Under the pieces are notes generated by a model, which was not told where the DNA came from, made no database searches, and saw nothing but the letters and a program-made list of their open reading frames with translations. DNA of 64,000 nt from contig JAKGHH010000002.1 of assembly GCA_022828595.1 (NCBI GenBank), positions 67,862,383 through 67,926,382 of the forward strand. The letters are read 5' to 3'. Origin of the DNA: Nelumbo lutea. Taxonomy: Eukaryota > Streptophyta > Magnoliopsida > Proteales > Nelumbonaceae. Below are positions 22,085 to 33,767 of the stretch, in pieces. Positions within the stretch are counted from its first letter, which is position 1; each line of letters starts with the position of its first letter. Both the position numbers and the translations under genes were made by a program.

Positions 22085-22815
22085 TAAGAAACGGGATCAT
22101 TACTAAGTTGAAACTCAAAAACTGGGGGCTAAGGAATGAAACGGTGGAGGAGGATTCTAAACACCTATTCCTCCAATGCGAGAATTCACGTCAGATTTGA
22201 ACAATCCTAAGGCTCAAATTAGAAATAATATAAATACAAATATGTAGGTTCTAAAACTTTGCATTTTGTATTACTTTGCATATATTTATACTGTACATGT
22301 TTGTATTTGTACTCCTTTCAAACTGAGTTAGCCAAAGAGTGAAATATATTCCTATACCTGCATCTGAGGAAGAGGAAGAGCTCGTAAACTGATGGGACCA
22401 TATATGTGACAAACATGAAGGCTAGTAGGATCACTTGTTCCCCGGAAAGGGTGAGTGTTATGTTTTGGAATATTTGGAAAGGGGAGGAATACATGATGAA
22501 GACTCTCTCCCCCTCCACCCCTGGGATCCAGAATGGTAAGCTAGATGATATCCTTATTAAATGGAAGAAACCTGATACTGGTACTGTGAACATCAACTTT
22601 GATGCCTCTAGAAAACCTAATGGAAGGAGTGCCATTGGTGTTGACCGTTGAAGTTGAGGCATGGACTACCCTTGAAGCTCACAACTTTTGACCGTTGTCA
22701 AAATATTTATCAAAGTGCTCACTGATGTACCTACTAGATCTGGTCCCATTTTACGAAAGGTCGCTCCTCTTTGTAATTGTTTCCTTTCTATAAAAAAAAG
22801 AAAAAAAAAAGAAAG
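22085..22815 (+). mobile_element. LINE 3' relic (zinc-finger-like and RNase H parts of ORF2, poly-A tail)
   Basis: The plus strand reads NETVEEDSKHLFLQCENSRQ at about 22138-22197, the Cys/His-type segment between RT and RNase H in plant L1 elements. After a MITE insertion comes DDILIKWKKPDTGTVNINFD at about 22545-22600 with ASRKPNGRSAIGV, the start of the RNase H domain (usual pattern IKWKPPxxGxxKxNxDGA). It ends in an A-rich tail at about 22790-22815. Everything upstream of this part is missing, as in 5'-truncated LINE copies, and frames are broken. Confidence 0.75.
22211..22333. mobile_element. Short MITE (family M), copy 1, inside the LINE relic
   Basis: It begins GGCTCAAATTAGAAA after TAA and ends TCCTTTCAAACTGAGTTAGCC, giving imperfect terminal inverted repeats. 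The ATACAAATATGTA / TTTGTATTTGTAC interior is shared with copies near 23867, 30317 and 31129. It lies between two parts of the LINE ORF. Confidence 0.65.
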
Positions 22816-23866
22816 AATCAGGACACACCATTCAATATGAGTCCCACATTAAAGCAAAACTGGGTGAAATATCAGATCAAAATCTTGTGGATGGTGCTCT
22901 TTGAAAGCTTGGAATTGGAACATGATGCAGGGAATCAGTTGTCTTTGGTTTAACAAAAACAAAATCACATATATATGATTGGGGAACACCCCCTTAAAAT
23001 TTAGCATTACTACAGTACGTACCGTATTACAAAGGGTACTGAATAACTGAATAGTTGTCCAAATGTAATTGCATTGCACTGGCTAATACTATATAGAAAA
23101 TTTGATAAAAGTAGTTAGGTAGCAGTTAACATTTCATTTATAAAAAAAAAAATTAGGGAAATTTATAAACAATGAGGTGGACTGAACAATAAAAACCTCC
23201 ACAAAATTAATGATAAGGGACCTACTATACCTACTAAAGAGTATCAAGAAAAGACGGACCACAAAATATTATATATACTGGAGCTGTTTGAGAGCTGAAT
23301 GGATCGGAGTTTTACAGCTCACTCAAAGTGACGGTGATGATGACAAAACATTATATTAATTACATGCTTAATCCATCCAGAATGCCTGAAAATATGAAGT
23401 TGAACAACTCGTGATTAGTTTTTTTTGCTTTAATCGTCTATGAACTTGTTGCTAATTCGTAACCTAAGTAGGCAAAGAAACTAAAATACCGAAAGGCCAA
23501 GTAGGAAGATCGTCCACCCCACACCCAAATTTGGTTTTGGCCTCTAGCTTGGACCTTTATTTAAGTTTCTATGACTATGAGCATGAGGAAGTCCCGTAAT
23601 TGGTTAAATTTAAGCTTGGACCATTATTTAAGTTTCTATGACTACGGCGTCTGGACTGTAACTGCCCTTTACATGATTCCATTGTCAACGTTATGCATTC
23701 GTCCCCCTCCAATCAGATCATCAAACATACATAATTTAAAGGGATGAAACCGTGGCACCCATGTAAGACCTCGCATTCGCATTATCCTGTTGTTTCTTTC
23801 GCTCCTGAAATAGCTCCACTTTTGTTTACCAAAAAAAAGAAACATCTATAGTTTTTTCGTGCTTAA
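22816..23866. other. No gene recognised
   Basis: Intergenic sequence; a 30-odd base segment with GACCTTTATTTAAGTTTCTATGACTA occurs twice near 23548 and 23618 (wording shortened here to the shared words ATTTAAGTTTCTATGACTA). No ORF of note. Confidence 0.4.
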
Positions 23867-23968
23867 GGCTGCTCAGTTTGGAAATTGGAAGGAATAAAAA
23901 TACAAAATATGTAGAGTGCAAATTATTTTATATGTATTTGCACTTTTGTACTCTTTTCAAACTGAGCC
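23867..23968. mobile_element. MITE (family M), copy 2, 102 bp
   Basis: Flanked by TAA on both sides (23864-23866, 23969-23971), the three-base target type of PIF/Harbinger (Tourist-like) MITEs. The right end is TTTTCAAACTGAGCC and the left end GGCTGCTCAGTTTGGAAA. Confidence 0.8.
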
Positions 23969-24403
23969 TAATCAACTGGAGCCCGTTTTAAGGGCAATAA
24001 TCATAACACCAACAGACCACTTGCAAGTTGCAACTAGCTTATTACTGCACTTACTTTAAATAAGGCATATGTATGGCAGGGCAGGGAAGGACTAGAACAG
24101 TTACAGTACTGGCCTGGGCAGAAAAACAGTAGTCGTTAAAGATAAAAAGGTAAATTTAATTAGAATCTCCAGCCTGTGAACAGATATTCATTCATATTAC
24201 AGTAATTTATCTTTCATTCTTTAATTTCCTTATGTTTTAATTTCATGGCCAGTGTTGTATAGTTTGATATCTTTATATAAGAATTGGCATGTCTGAATAA
24301 ATCGATTCCAATCCAAACTCAACAGACCAACCCAATTTCATAATCATGAAGAAGAAGAAGAAGAAGAAGAAAAGAATGCATAATGGATGATGAAACATTA
24401 CTC

Positions 24404-25657
24404 TTAGAAGCCTACACAATTCCTAGAGGTTGTAACCCCTCCATCCACAACAAGGTTATGACCACTTACATACTTGGATTCATCACTAGCAAGGTAAAGA
24501 GCAGCCTCAGCTATATCTTTAGCCCTTAGGGTTGGACCCTTAAGGTTGGCAAGGCTTCCAACAAACTCTTCCATCTTCTCTACTTCTTCACAAGAGCCCC
24601 CAATCTCCATGCAGTCCTCCTCGTCGTCACACCTCCTCCATGCATTAAGAAGCATGGAGGTAGCTACACCAAATGGAGAAATGCAGTTCACCCTGATCCC
24701 ATACCTTCCGAGTTCACATGCTGTGTTCTTCGTGAGACCGACAATGGCATGCTTTGATGCCGTATATGCGTGAGGACCGAGCCCTCCCATGACACCAGCT
24801 ACGCTAGCTGTAGAGATGATACAACCGGAGCCTCTGGGAACCATCACGCGTGCAGCGTACTTCATGCCTAGTGCAACCCCCCTCACATTCACTCGCATCA
24901 CTCGGTCGAATTCTTCTGCATCGAAATCAATGATGCTTTTGTGCTTCGACTGGTTTCCGAGGACCCCAGCATTGTTGAAGAGAATATCAAGCCGGCCATG
25001 CCGTGAAACCGTAGAATTGATCAGGTTCTCGACATCTTCTTCTAGGCTAACATCGCAATGTATATAGGTCACACAAGGGGCTAAGGAGTTGGAAAGCGCA
25101 ATCCCTATCTCATCCTCGACGTCGGCAATGACAACCTTGGCTCCATGTCTTGCAAAGAGCCTTACGGTTGCTTCTCCGATCCCTCTGGCGCCGCCGGTGA
25201 CAATTGCAACTTTACCTTCCAACCTGTATACCCACAATTAGCCACAGAGAGTTAAAAAAAAAAAAAAGTTCATGCATGATGGTGACTTTGAAATCTTACA
25301 TTTAACTTCATCCTTATTCAGTCCTTTAGTAAAGACAGTCAAAGGTTATATATGTTCTTTCCTGGTCTTTCAATCTATTAAAAAAACACTAATATAAAAT
25401 CAGAAGCATATACAGGGATTTGAGCTTTTTCAACAGCCGCGTGCCTATAAGAAATACAAGTCTCTGTTGAATCCTTTGGTTAGGTAAAACATTAATTCTC
25501 AGAGTCAGCTAACCGGAAAATGCAGTTGGAGAAGCAGCAGGAGAACAACAAAGTTGCATCGCCAAAGCAAAGAAGTTATAGGAGAAGAGAGACGACAAGG
25601 TTCATGGTATTGATATCGATCATAGGTAGAAGGAATACAATTAATGGCCTGGCCAAG

Positions 25658-25699
<42 letters not shown>

Positions 25700-25790
25700 C
25701 TTACCTTCTTGGTGGGGATAGGGGGCTGTTTTCCCGACCTAAGACATGGATTCCTTGGAGGGGTTTCTCTGACATCATTTGAGCAGGCAT
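24404..25790 (-). CDS. SDR2A: SDR2A-like short-chain dehydrogenase/reductase, two exons, 301 codons
   Basis: This is a classical NAD(P)-dependent short-chain alcohol dehydrogenase of the plant SDR110C group (relatives of xanthoxin dehydrogenase ABA2); sequence and length match Arabidopsis SDR2A best. Exon 1 is 25790-25705 (start [10 protein letters not shown]). A 481-bp intron has GTAAGC donor and TATACAG acceptor. Exon 2 is 25223-24404; the split codon gives PPRRLEGKV across the junction. Seen in the product: cofactor motif TGGARGIG (38-45), NAD-selecting Asp63, NNAG (112-115) and the catalytic set Asn141, Ser169, Tyr182 and Lys186 (YTASK). [12 protein letters not shown] and a VDGGVTT tail follow. 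All catalytic residues are present and there is no stop, so it looks functional. No signal peptide is seen, so cytosolic action is inferred. The substrate is unknown. Confidence 0.93.
25663..25697. repeat. (GA)n microsatellite in the SDR intron
   Basis: About 17 GA units. On the gene strand it is a (CT)n tract starting only about seven bases after the exon 1 splice donor. Confidence 0.95.
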
Positions 25791-25917
25791 GGTTGTTTAG
25801 ATAGAACTTAGAAGCAGATATGAAATGATAGAGAAAAAAGAGATCTAAGGGGAGGGAAGTTGGGGATGCCGGGGACGTATCTATTTTATGAATCTTAATT
25901 TGAATACAAGTGAGGAA

Positions 25918-25923
25918 TTTATA
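25918..25923 (-). promoter_or_regulatory. TATA box of the SDR gene
   Basis: The minus strand reads CGCCTATAAATTCC, 128 bases before the start codon, implying a leader of roughly 100 bases. The leader is pyrimidine-rich, common in plant genes. Confidence 0.65.
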
Positions 25924-25989
25924 GGCGATGAAGCTCTCTCTCTTCTCCCGTGGTCTCTGTAATGCCTTCCTCACCTTCAGCCTCACTTG

Positions 25990-26797
25990 ACTTGACCCTT
26001 AAGGCTCAGGCACATGGTCTCTTGCCTTAATTCCCGAAACTACCCTTTAATGTCTTCATATGAGAAATGTTACCTTAAAGTCAACCCAACTTGAGCAAAA
26101 TTCCTAAATGATGATTGACACCCATGCATGATTCCTCGGGTTGGAGAGGAGAGTGAGTTGATGCTAGCTAGTGACTCAGTGAGTCAAGGTTTTGTTACTG
26201 GGTTTCGTTTTTGTGTTGAATTTTCGATTCTCAATCTCAAGGTGAAAAGTGAAAACCTAGAGGAGGGCAGCCAGGGTAATAATCTGACTTCTTATAACCA
26301 TACCAAAATACGTTCTGCACTCTACGCGATTAAAGTTGAGGTAGAGGAGTTCTACGAGTATTTGCTATCTGATACACAGATCTCGCCTTCTTATTTCCTG
26401 TTGGATTTTCTACCAAAATCTCTCCCTGATGTCCTCCTGCTCCATCCCTTCTTAAAAAAAAAATAAAAATAAAAAAAAAAAGACAGACCCGGCCACCAGT
26501 GGATGATCATACAGTACTTTTGGACATTAGAGAGGTTTCTCCAAGAAAATAAAGGTTAGGCGGCTTTCCTTTTCTCCTCACATCCAAATCTAGCTCAGAG
26601 CCTCAGTCGACGCCTTTTCTCATCACATACTAGCTACTTCTACTTGTTGTCCACTTCTTTAAACTTCAACTTCACAAGAAGACTATTCTCATTTCTCGAC
26701 CCACATTATGGGATCGACAGTTCAATAGAACCAACAGACGTATTGGTGCGTGACCGGGTTCGACACTAGGCACTCAGAAGATGAAGACGGAGAAGAT
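25990..26797. other. No gene recognised; weak 112-codon ORF and A-rich tract
   Basis: An open frame at 26128-26466 (plus) reads through unremarkable sequence (LPDVLLLHPFLKKK at its end) and stops within an A-rich tract at about 26453-26482. No domain is recognised. The A-rich end could be the tail of a decayed retroposon, but no target duplication was found. Confidence 0.35.
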
Positions 26798-27084
26798 CAG
26801 GGGCGGAGCCAACTATCTTGGTGGGGTCCTTGCCCCCGGATTGAAACCTAATAAAGTGGGTCTTAGGTCCCCTCAAAACTAAAAGGTAAAGGATTACCCT
26901 TTAACACTCCTCCAACTCTCAAAATTTTAAATAAAAAATATTTATTTATTTTTTAAATTGTAATAAATCCAAACCTTCTCAGCCCATTTTCTCTCAAACC
27001 CTATTTCTTCTGTTATCTATCTCATTTTCTTGTTTCAAACTTTAATTTGACACCCCAAAAGAAAATTCCTAACTCAGTCACGGG
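26798..27084. mobile_element. Probable decayed MITE with GGGGCGGAGCC terminus
   Basis: The left end CAGGGGCGGAGCCAA is a terminus seen on many dispersed plant elements. The right end CTAACTCAGTCACGG resembles its reverse complement with several mutations. No clean target duplication is visible. Confidence 0.4.
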
Positions 27085-27599
27085 AGAAGATGCCATTAGA
27101 ACGTGAAATGGTTCCAGACGCCGGCCCTCATACCGGGGAGTAGTTAGGATTTACTGATGCATGGTGGTAGCTCTTACACGCAAAGGAATGATTACCACAA
27201 CAAAAGCCCTATGTATTCTTTTATTTAATATGATGGCATTTATGTAATTATAGATAAAACAAGTCTTGTTTGACGTTGTTCCGTGTGTCTGCTGTATCCT
27301 GAACAGTTGAAAATTTTGGGGGATATGTGTTACATTTGGTTTAGATTTCATGATCAAGGTCCACACTTAGTTGTTCTCTCTCTCTATTTTTCTGTTGGAT
27401 GAGATCGATTAGTGTTTGATCATATGGTGCCTTTCATTATATAATATAAAAAAGAAAGATTGGAAAATATTTGTACACTTGAGAGAGAGAGCTTGGATTT
27501 TGACCAAAGCCAGCCTATTTCAAGGGTTCAACGTTGGAGTCACAAACGACCTCCTGAAAGTTCTGCATATGCGTTTGCTCGATAAAGGAAGATAACTTA

Positions 27600-27855
27600 G
27601 GTCTTGTTTGGCGTGTCTTTTTACACATTCTGTTAATCTAACTACCGAAAGCCATTGTTATGAAAAGATGCCGAAAGCCTATTTTAAGCTATTTTTGAAA
27701 AACTCTAAATAGATTATTTTGCATCTTTTTCAACTTGTCTTTGCATTAAAAGACATGTCTTTATCAAACGGTCTTCAAGCCGTTAAAATCTTGATACAAA
27801 AATTAATATCATCTTTTCACCGTAAAAACTTTCAAAAAGATTTTGCCAAATGACC
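27600..27855. mobile_element. Tourist-like MITE, 256 bp
   Basis: Ends are GGTCTTGTTTGGCG and TGCCAAATGACC, imperfect inverted repeats of the TTTGG type. Flanks are TTA on the left and TCA on the right, a three-base duplication with one change. The interior is AT-rich without an ORF. Confidence 0.65.
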
Positions 27856-29829
27856 TCATAATATGAAATTCGTCAGAGTTTTTCTCTTTATTTCCTTTTG
27901 AAAACTTTTTTTAACCAAATGAAATGAATGTGTGAATAAAGGACTGACTGATTTGAATTGTTTATTTGGGGGTGCTTGCATGAAAGGCAATACGATCCGA
28001 GTACGTACCTTTGTTGTCCGTGCACCCGATGACCATTGCTCATACAATTGTCCATACCCGAATAACTCAAGAAAACGTATTGATTAATCAGCCAGACTAT
28101 CCAATGTAAGGCAATATTTTTTTTAATCGACTTTTGCCTTCTTTTCTCTATCTTTTCCTTCAAATCGAACAGTCTTAAGAAGCTTTCTGTTAGATGGAAA
28201 CGACCTCACATCCATAGTTTTCTATCTGAGACAAGTGAAGGAGAAAATCACCATGATTGATATCTCCTCTTCATCTTAAGTTATGGTGTATGCTATTTAC
28301 AATCTGAATCTGTTATCATTAAACAAAATATGGAACTCAGGAAATAGCACCAACTGAAACGGGAAGCCTCAATCACATGCACTCAGCATCCTTTCCAACC
28401 AAGTTCTGTTGTTGGGAAAATGTTTTCTTTCTAAACAGCTTGATGGGTCCATGCCCTTCAACATTTTCCACTCGGTTAATAACAATACAAATTGTTTTTA
28501 AAGAAAGGTTGATTAAGTCACCAGTTGCAAATTAAACAGATTTTAAAATGCAAACTTATAGGGTAGTTTTAATTAGTGCAATAAACAATAGGGATGTTTA
28601 AGTAAATGACCCTACTTAATTAAAAAGCTGGATCGGAATGTACCTATCATGTTTCCTTTCCTTTTTAAAATATTTAGCCCAATTTTGTTTTTTTTTTTTT
28701 TTATGAAGTTATGTTTAGATCAGCCATTAGCCAATCCTATTTAGGAAACAAGAACGTAGTAGGTTAGTGGGTTATGTAAAGGCCCGCCAGCCCAACATAA
28801 AGTACAAATGACTCACGGATGCAATAGTTTTTTATCTTCATCATTCTATCTTCTTTTGCATGTAAAGAAGAGAAAGAAAGAAATAGGAAAGAAAAAAAAT
28901 CATAAATATATTTATGGCAAACTATATGGTGCATTTGCATCATCAAAAGTCATAATGAATTGAAAGGTGATGATAAATACATCTTATTAAATATAAAATA
29001 AAAAACAAATATATTTTAACTTAATTGGTTAAGATATGAATTTAAGATACCGCTAATATTAATATTAATGAATACACCTTTCATAGTTATCATGAGATTC
29101 ATGATTGAACCCCAAACAACTCTTACAGTCCAAGAGAGGATAGCCGGGATCCTGCAACCCATCATGCACCAGTGGGATAGCCCTGAACAGAGTTTCTCAA
29201 ATTTCTCAAGAAATTATTACAAAACAATTGTTGGGGAGGCACGCTCACCAATGGGGAAGGAGCTTTGCCTAAGCTAAGCCTATGACCTAAGTACACGAGG
29301 CGCATGGCTAAACTATAAACCCATGAACCATGCACGTGCACCAGCCCACTGGTATTCTGCTTGGACATAGTTAAGCTTATTTTTCTTAAGTTCCAGGTCT
29401 GAGCTGGTTTACTTATTTATGAATAATAGGCGAGAAAGAAAAACACTAGACTAGGACCAGGACATTGGGCCTCGTAAAGAGGGAGCCCAGTTGCTGTCTG
29501 TTCATCAGGCCAGCCTGCTCACTAAATTCCTACTTTTTGTTTCTTTTCCTCTTAAAAAAGTAACAAATGATAAACCTGAATCAGAAAACTAAATGAGAAA
29601 CACTTCAAGTTGCAAAATAAAACAAAGAAGGGAGAAAAAAATACAAAGCGCATTCCTCTTTTTCCCCTCCCTGTTGCTACAAGACATTAAACAATTATAA
29701 GAAGCAATGAAATGGAACAGTGACAACCACTTGACCAAAGTTTCCTATTTTGCAGGTTTAAACTTTTAAGTTGTGTTTGGTTTAGAAGAAAAGGTAGGAA
29801 AGGAAAGTTTAAATTACATCTGAGGAGGC
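27856..29829. other. No gene recognised
   Basis: Intergenic DNA. Small ORFs lack recognisable motifs. A T-run lies at 28685-28703. The less AT-rich block at 29130-29370 has no recognisable coding content. Confidence 0.4.
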
Positions 29830-29842
29830 TATGGTATTGGTT

Positions 29843-29985
29843 TTTGTTTTTTTCAGATATCTCTTTAGAAGGACTACATAAACTGGGGGTAGCTAATCTC
29901 TAAACCCACGTGCAGGTAGGATTCGATTTCAAGCCTCTAATACAACCAGCAGGAGACCTTACCAACCAACTGATTGGCACCTTGT
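29843..29985 (-). mobile_element. tRNA-derived SINE, about 143 bp
   Basis: Perfect 13-base target duplications TATGGTATTGGTT flank the body at 29830-29842 and 29986-29998. On the minus strand the body starts with an A-box-like GTGCCAATCAGTTGG, has a B-box-like GAAATCGAATCC about 30 bases later, and ends in GAAAAAAACAAA. This arrangement (pol III boxes at the head, A-rich tail, long target duplication) defines a tRNA-related SINE. Confidence 0.85.
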
Positions 29986-30316
29986 TATGGTATTGGTTCT
30001 TTGTAGTTTGTTTTGTATAGTGTGTGTCCTCTACTGTTTTAGTTGTAATTGTCGATCGTCTCTCCATAGAGTCCTGTATTTTGCTTCACATTCGAATGCT
30101 CTTGGCATACAAATGGTGAAGAAGTTTGAATACATATAAGCTGTTGTGGGTTGGATGGTTCAACTGGTTGATTCATCGGGTGAAGCGATCACAACTGTAA
30201 AAAGCATGGAACCTAGTTAGATGAAAGCTATAGCTAGGTTCAGCGTGTAGATTAACGATGGTTTGAAAAACTTGTTTTTTTAGTTGGGTTTTGGATGGAT
30301 CACTATTTGGGGTTAA

Positions 30317-30420
30317 GGCTCAGTTTGGGAAAAATATAAAAACAAATCTGTACAGTATAAATATATACAAAATACAAGATTTTACACTATACATTTATAT
30401 TTGTATTCCTTCTAAACTGA
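30317..30420. mobile_element. MITE (family M), copy 3
   Basis: It starts GGCTCAGTTTGGGAAAA after TAA and ends TCCTTCTAAACTGA; the last few bases of the right terminus are altered. The interior has TACAAAATACAAGATTTTAC, as in the other copies. Confidence 0.7.
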
Positions 30421-31128
30421 ATATATAAAGTAGATGCAAATATAGAAGTCTATTTGAAACTGTAGAGGTTTAATAAGCATGAATGTAGAGGCTTTAAAGG
30501 CAGATAAACGAAGCAGCTTTACTTAGATGATTATTTTAGATTTGGAAGAAGTTTCTAAGGTATGAAAATCAAAAGGCTTAAAATGAAAGGTGTAAGTAAA
30601 AATTTTTCCCAAACAAAAAGCAAATAAAACTTGGAATAAAAGAGGAGAGCACAAAGGACAAAAAGATAAAAAGTATTAGAATGTAATTAAATAATTAACG
30701 ATGATCAAGAGCTATGAATACTAAACAAGTACTCTTGTCTAACTATTAAAGCCATCCGTTTGGACTCATTATATATTTGCCTTGGTTGCTGTGAAATCAC
30801 TTAATCTGTATACGTATAAAGATTTTTGTTTCTGTCCTTTTATCTTTCATACACACATAACAGATGCTCTTAATCCTAGAGTAGTCATGAAAAATCAACA
30901 CCTTAACCGTTATAATTTAATACAACAATTCTTTTGTCATTCTATGCAAAGAAAATATTTAGATCCACCAATATCAGAATCAGCCGGTGTATAATGGAAT
31001 GATGATTATGAATTAGGTATACATTGGTCTATGTGAAACATTGCCGTGACTATCCTTGAATCAATTTAATAAAGATCTATCAATTGCTTTTATGAGAAAA
31101 GCCTTAATTTTCTCCTTTTTAACATTAA
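30421..31128. other. No gene recognised
   Basis: AT-rich intergenic DNA; no repeat or coding signal stood out. Confidence 0.4.
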
Positions 31129-31222
31129 AGTTCAGTTTGAAAAGAGTACAAAATACAAATATGTACAGCATACAAAATACAAGCTTTTGCACTTTACATA
31201 TTTATATTTGTACTCTTTTCAA
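31129..31222. mobile_element. MITE (family M), copy 4, right terminus missing
   Basis: AGTTCAGTTTGAAAAGAGTA after TAA pairs with TTTGTACTCTTTTCAA at the right. The final ACTGAGCC is absent because copy 5 abuts directly. Confidence 0.7.
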
Positions 31223-31564
31223 GGCTCATCAGCTTGCAAAAAAGTACAAATATAAGGCCGTGTTTGGTTGTAGTGTAAATTTATTTGCACTAATACAAAT
31301 GTATGAGAGTGCAAATGAAAAAGAAAATGTAAATTCTCATTTAATTTTGTTTTGGGTTTTACTTTATTCTGCTTCATGTCTTAATTTACTTCATTTGTAA
31401 TGCAATCAAACAAAATAAGCAAAAACTTGAAACAAAAATAGGTCAGAATTTACACTAAAATCATTTGCACTGCCACAGTTTCTCATAATGCAAACTTATT
31501 TGCATTGCAACCAAACACAGCCTAAAGTGCAAAACTTTGTATTGCACTCTTCTCAAATTGAGCC
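31223..31564. mobile_element. MITE (family M), copy 5, interrupted by a second MITE
   Basis: The left part GGCTCATCAGCTTGCAAAAA and right part GCACTCTTCTCAAATTGAGCC are the two ends of a family M copy. Between them is a complete 267-bp MITE with TAA on both sides. Confidence 0.7.
31256..31522. mobile_element. Tourist-like MITE, 267 bp, nested in family M copy 5
   Basis: Terminal inverted repeats begin GGCCGTGTTTGGTTGTAGTG on the left; the right end read inward begins GGCTGTGTTTGGTTGCAATG. TAA flanks both sides (31253-31255, 31523-31525). No ORF is present, so it is non-autonomous. Confidence 0.85.
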
Positions 31565-32944
31565 TCAAGCATATGTCCAATCTTATAAGAGATTTTAGAA
31601 GTTTCTAAAATAAATATTACCAAATCAAAAACTCACTCAACATGGAAGAATGGTTTTTGCCATACAAGGAGAAGACAGCTAAAAAAAATCTTAGCATGGT
31701 TTGGCTTATCCAACATTTGATGTGAACACCGGATGCAAATTCAGTACCCGATTTGGATTTGAATATATATGTTTATTTGTTAGTATTATTATACTCTTCC
31801 CGGATGCAAGTTTTTTCTTTTTTTCATTTGTATTCATTCAAGTGCAAATTTTGCGTCAGGAACTGGTGTGAAATATGCATCAAGATATTACAAACAAATG
31901 GAGCCTAATCAGGCATAGAAGGTTTCAAACCTTTTTAATTATCAACTAAAAAAGTTCCAAACCTTTATTTTTTTTTTTGATATGCAAACAAAAGGGGTTG
32001 TACCAAACTTTTTTTATTTTATTTTATTTTGGTATGAAAACAAAAGGGCTTGTGTTGGACATGTGCCAAAGGTTTTGTTTATACGAAACTAGTATAATAT
32101 TGTGAAGCTATATGAGTTCACACCATGTAATCAAATTTAATTTCTATCACTTACATAAAAAATCAAGACAAGTATTTGCTTTATATATAACTAGCGGGAG
32201 CCCATGCGGGATTAATGGCAACCGTATTTAATTTTTGGGAATTGACTCGGTATTTAATTTTCTATGTCTTTTTGTTTGAGCAAATAGAAAACAAATTTCA
32301 TATTTAATTTTTGGGAAGTGATTCAAAATATTTTTGAAGCAAGCATATTCTCTCTGGATTTGATAGAAAACCAAATCTTAAATGTTGTAGAAATCAGTTA
32401 TAATGTATATGAATTGGAAACCTCATATTTACATGATTATACAAAATGGATCCAAAAAAGAATTCTTAGAAACATTAGTTTGTAATTTCTTTGTCAATAT
32501 CTTCGACTTTGTTGACAGTGAGCAGCTTTTGATTGCTGGGCATCATAGTTAACTTGACATATAAGAGATGGACTTTATGTAAATATTCAACCATTTGTTC
32601 CTAATTTGATGTGTGAGACCCTACAAAATGTAAAAGAAATATACTTAATTATAGTTAAATAAAATGAGATACCCCAGGTTTAGGGCTTGGAATTTTGCCT
32701 GAAAAATGGCTAAATCAAGCAACAATTCAGATTTGTAAGTTTTTTTAAATGTACAAAATACAGATTTTGTTTCAAGCTGATTTTTATAAGCTTTGAGAAC
32801 AAATGCCAAATTCAAGTCTATACTTTGTAGTTTATTAGAGTTCTTAACTTTCCTCTTAGCTTTCCCTCTTATTACTATTAGAACCTAGAAAACTTTTTAC
32901 TATAGTTACAAAATGTACAATTCAGATTTGGAATTTTTTTTAAA
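31565..32944. other. No gene recognised
   Basis: AT-rich intergenic DNA with T-runs around 31966-31977 and 32020. A sequence ACTAGCGGGAGCCCATGCGG at about 32192 has higher GC than its surroundings and may be a transposon end, but I cannot pair it. Confidence 0.4.
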
Positions 32945-33310
32945 TCTACAAAATGCAGGCTTTTTTGGGTAATGGTGAAAGGCTGGCCTTTTGGAAAGAC
33001 CCTTGGTTCAGAAACTGGCCTCTCTCAGAGTTGTTTCCATAGCTGTTTTAGATTTCTAAGAATCAAGATGCTGTTGTGGCAGAATGGTAGACCAGTAATC
33101 TTGTGCCCTTCATTTTGAACACACTTTCAGGATTGGGAAATTGTTAAATTTGCTGAGTAGCTTGAGCTAGTCTCAGTCCAGTCTGTGGACATAAATAGTG
33201 ATGGCAGTTGGAGATGGAATTAGAATGGTGATAGCCTTTTTCAGTCAAATCATTTGCCCTCTGGTGCGGGCTATGTCTCTGGACAGGTGTTTAACTAAAA
33301 TTGATGTCTA
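32945..33310 (+). mobile_element. LINE ORF2 fragment (region after RT)
   Basis: The plus strand reads GNGERLAFWKDPWFRNWPLS followed by a decayed ELFP...LF segment, the WVGNGxxxxFWxDxW block of plant L1-type elements downstream of RT. A frame-broken ELLELVSVQSV and DGSWRW segment follows. Only about 120 codons remain, with stops. It ends before the LTR of the Copia element at 33398. Confidence 0.7.
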
Positions 33311-33397
33311 AAAGAGGGGTACAGGTCTTATGGAAGGGCATGCTTTTGGACTCAAGTCACTGAACAAAATCAGTACTAGAGATGCTTAAAATAACTC

Positions 33398-33653
33398 TGA
33401 TATGATAACTTTGTTATTTCTGAAATCTGATGCATTTTTCACAAAAAGAAGCTGTTCTATTTGTAGAGCTAAAACCAAATGGATAAATGCTTGAAACTAG
33501 GAAGTGCAACCACCAACTCCTAATAAAGTGCAACATACTCCTAAAACCATGTATTTTCCTATAGACTAGGTAAAAACAAAACACACTAAGACCACTAAAA
33601 TACAAACTCTTATTGACTCGGACAACTAAGAAATTTAGTAAATATTTCCAACA
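33398..33653 (-). repeat. 3' LTR of the truncated Copia element, about 256 bp
   Basis: On the minus strand it starts TGTTGGAAATATTTAC right after the purine tract AAGGGAGGGATAATTG (33657-33672 region). The other end is placed at ...GTTATCATATCA because that gives a CA terminus. The left boundary is inferred, since no second LTR is available for comparison. Confidence 0.6.
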
Positions 33654-33767
33654 ATTATCCCTCCCTTAAACTGAAAGTTTTCAAACATTCAGTTTAAAAA
33701 TATTAGTAGCGAACCAGCGAATTTTCTTCATGCTGGACCTTCCAAAGTGAAAACACCAAGCAATTTT

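Noticed and set aside
25576..25986. 136-codon minus-strand ORF around SDR exon 1
   Set aside because: It is a shadow frame through the true exon 1 and the (CT)n tract, which creates the repeated Ser-Leu run.
26128..26466. 112-codon open frame
   Set aside because: No recognisable domain, and the frame runs into an A-rich tract; probably an accidental ORF.
28990..29110. Possible second SINE (AACTTAATTGGTTAAG and GATTGAACCCC)
   Set aside because: The two box-like words are about 85 bases apart, too far for pol III A and B boxes, and no target duplication was found.
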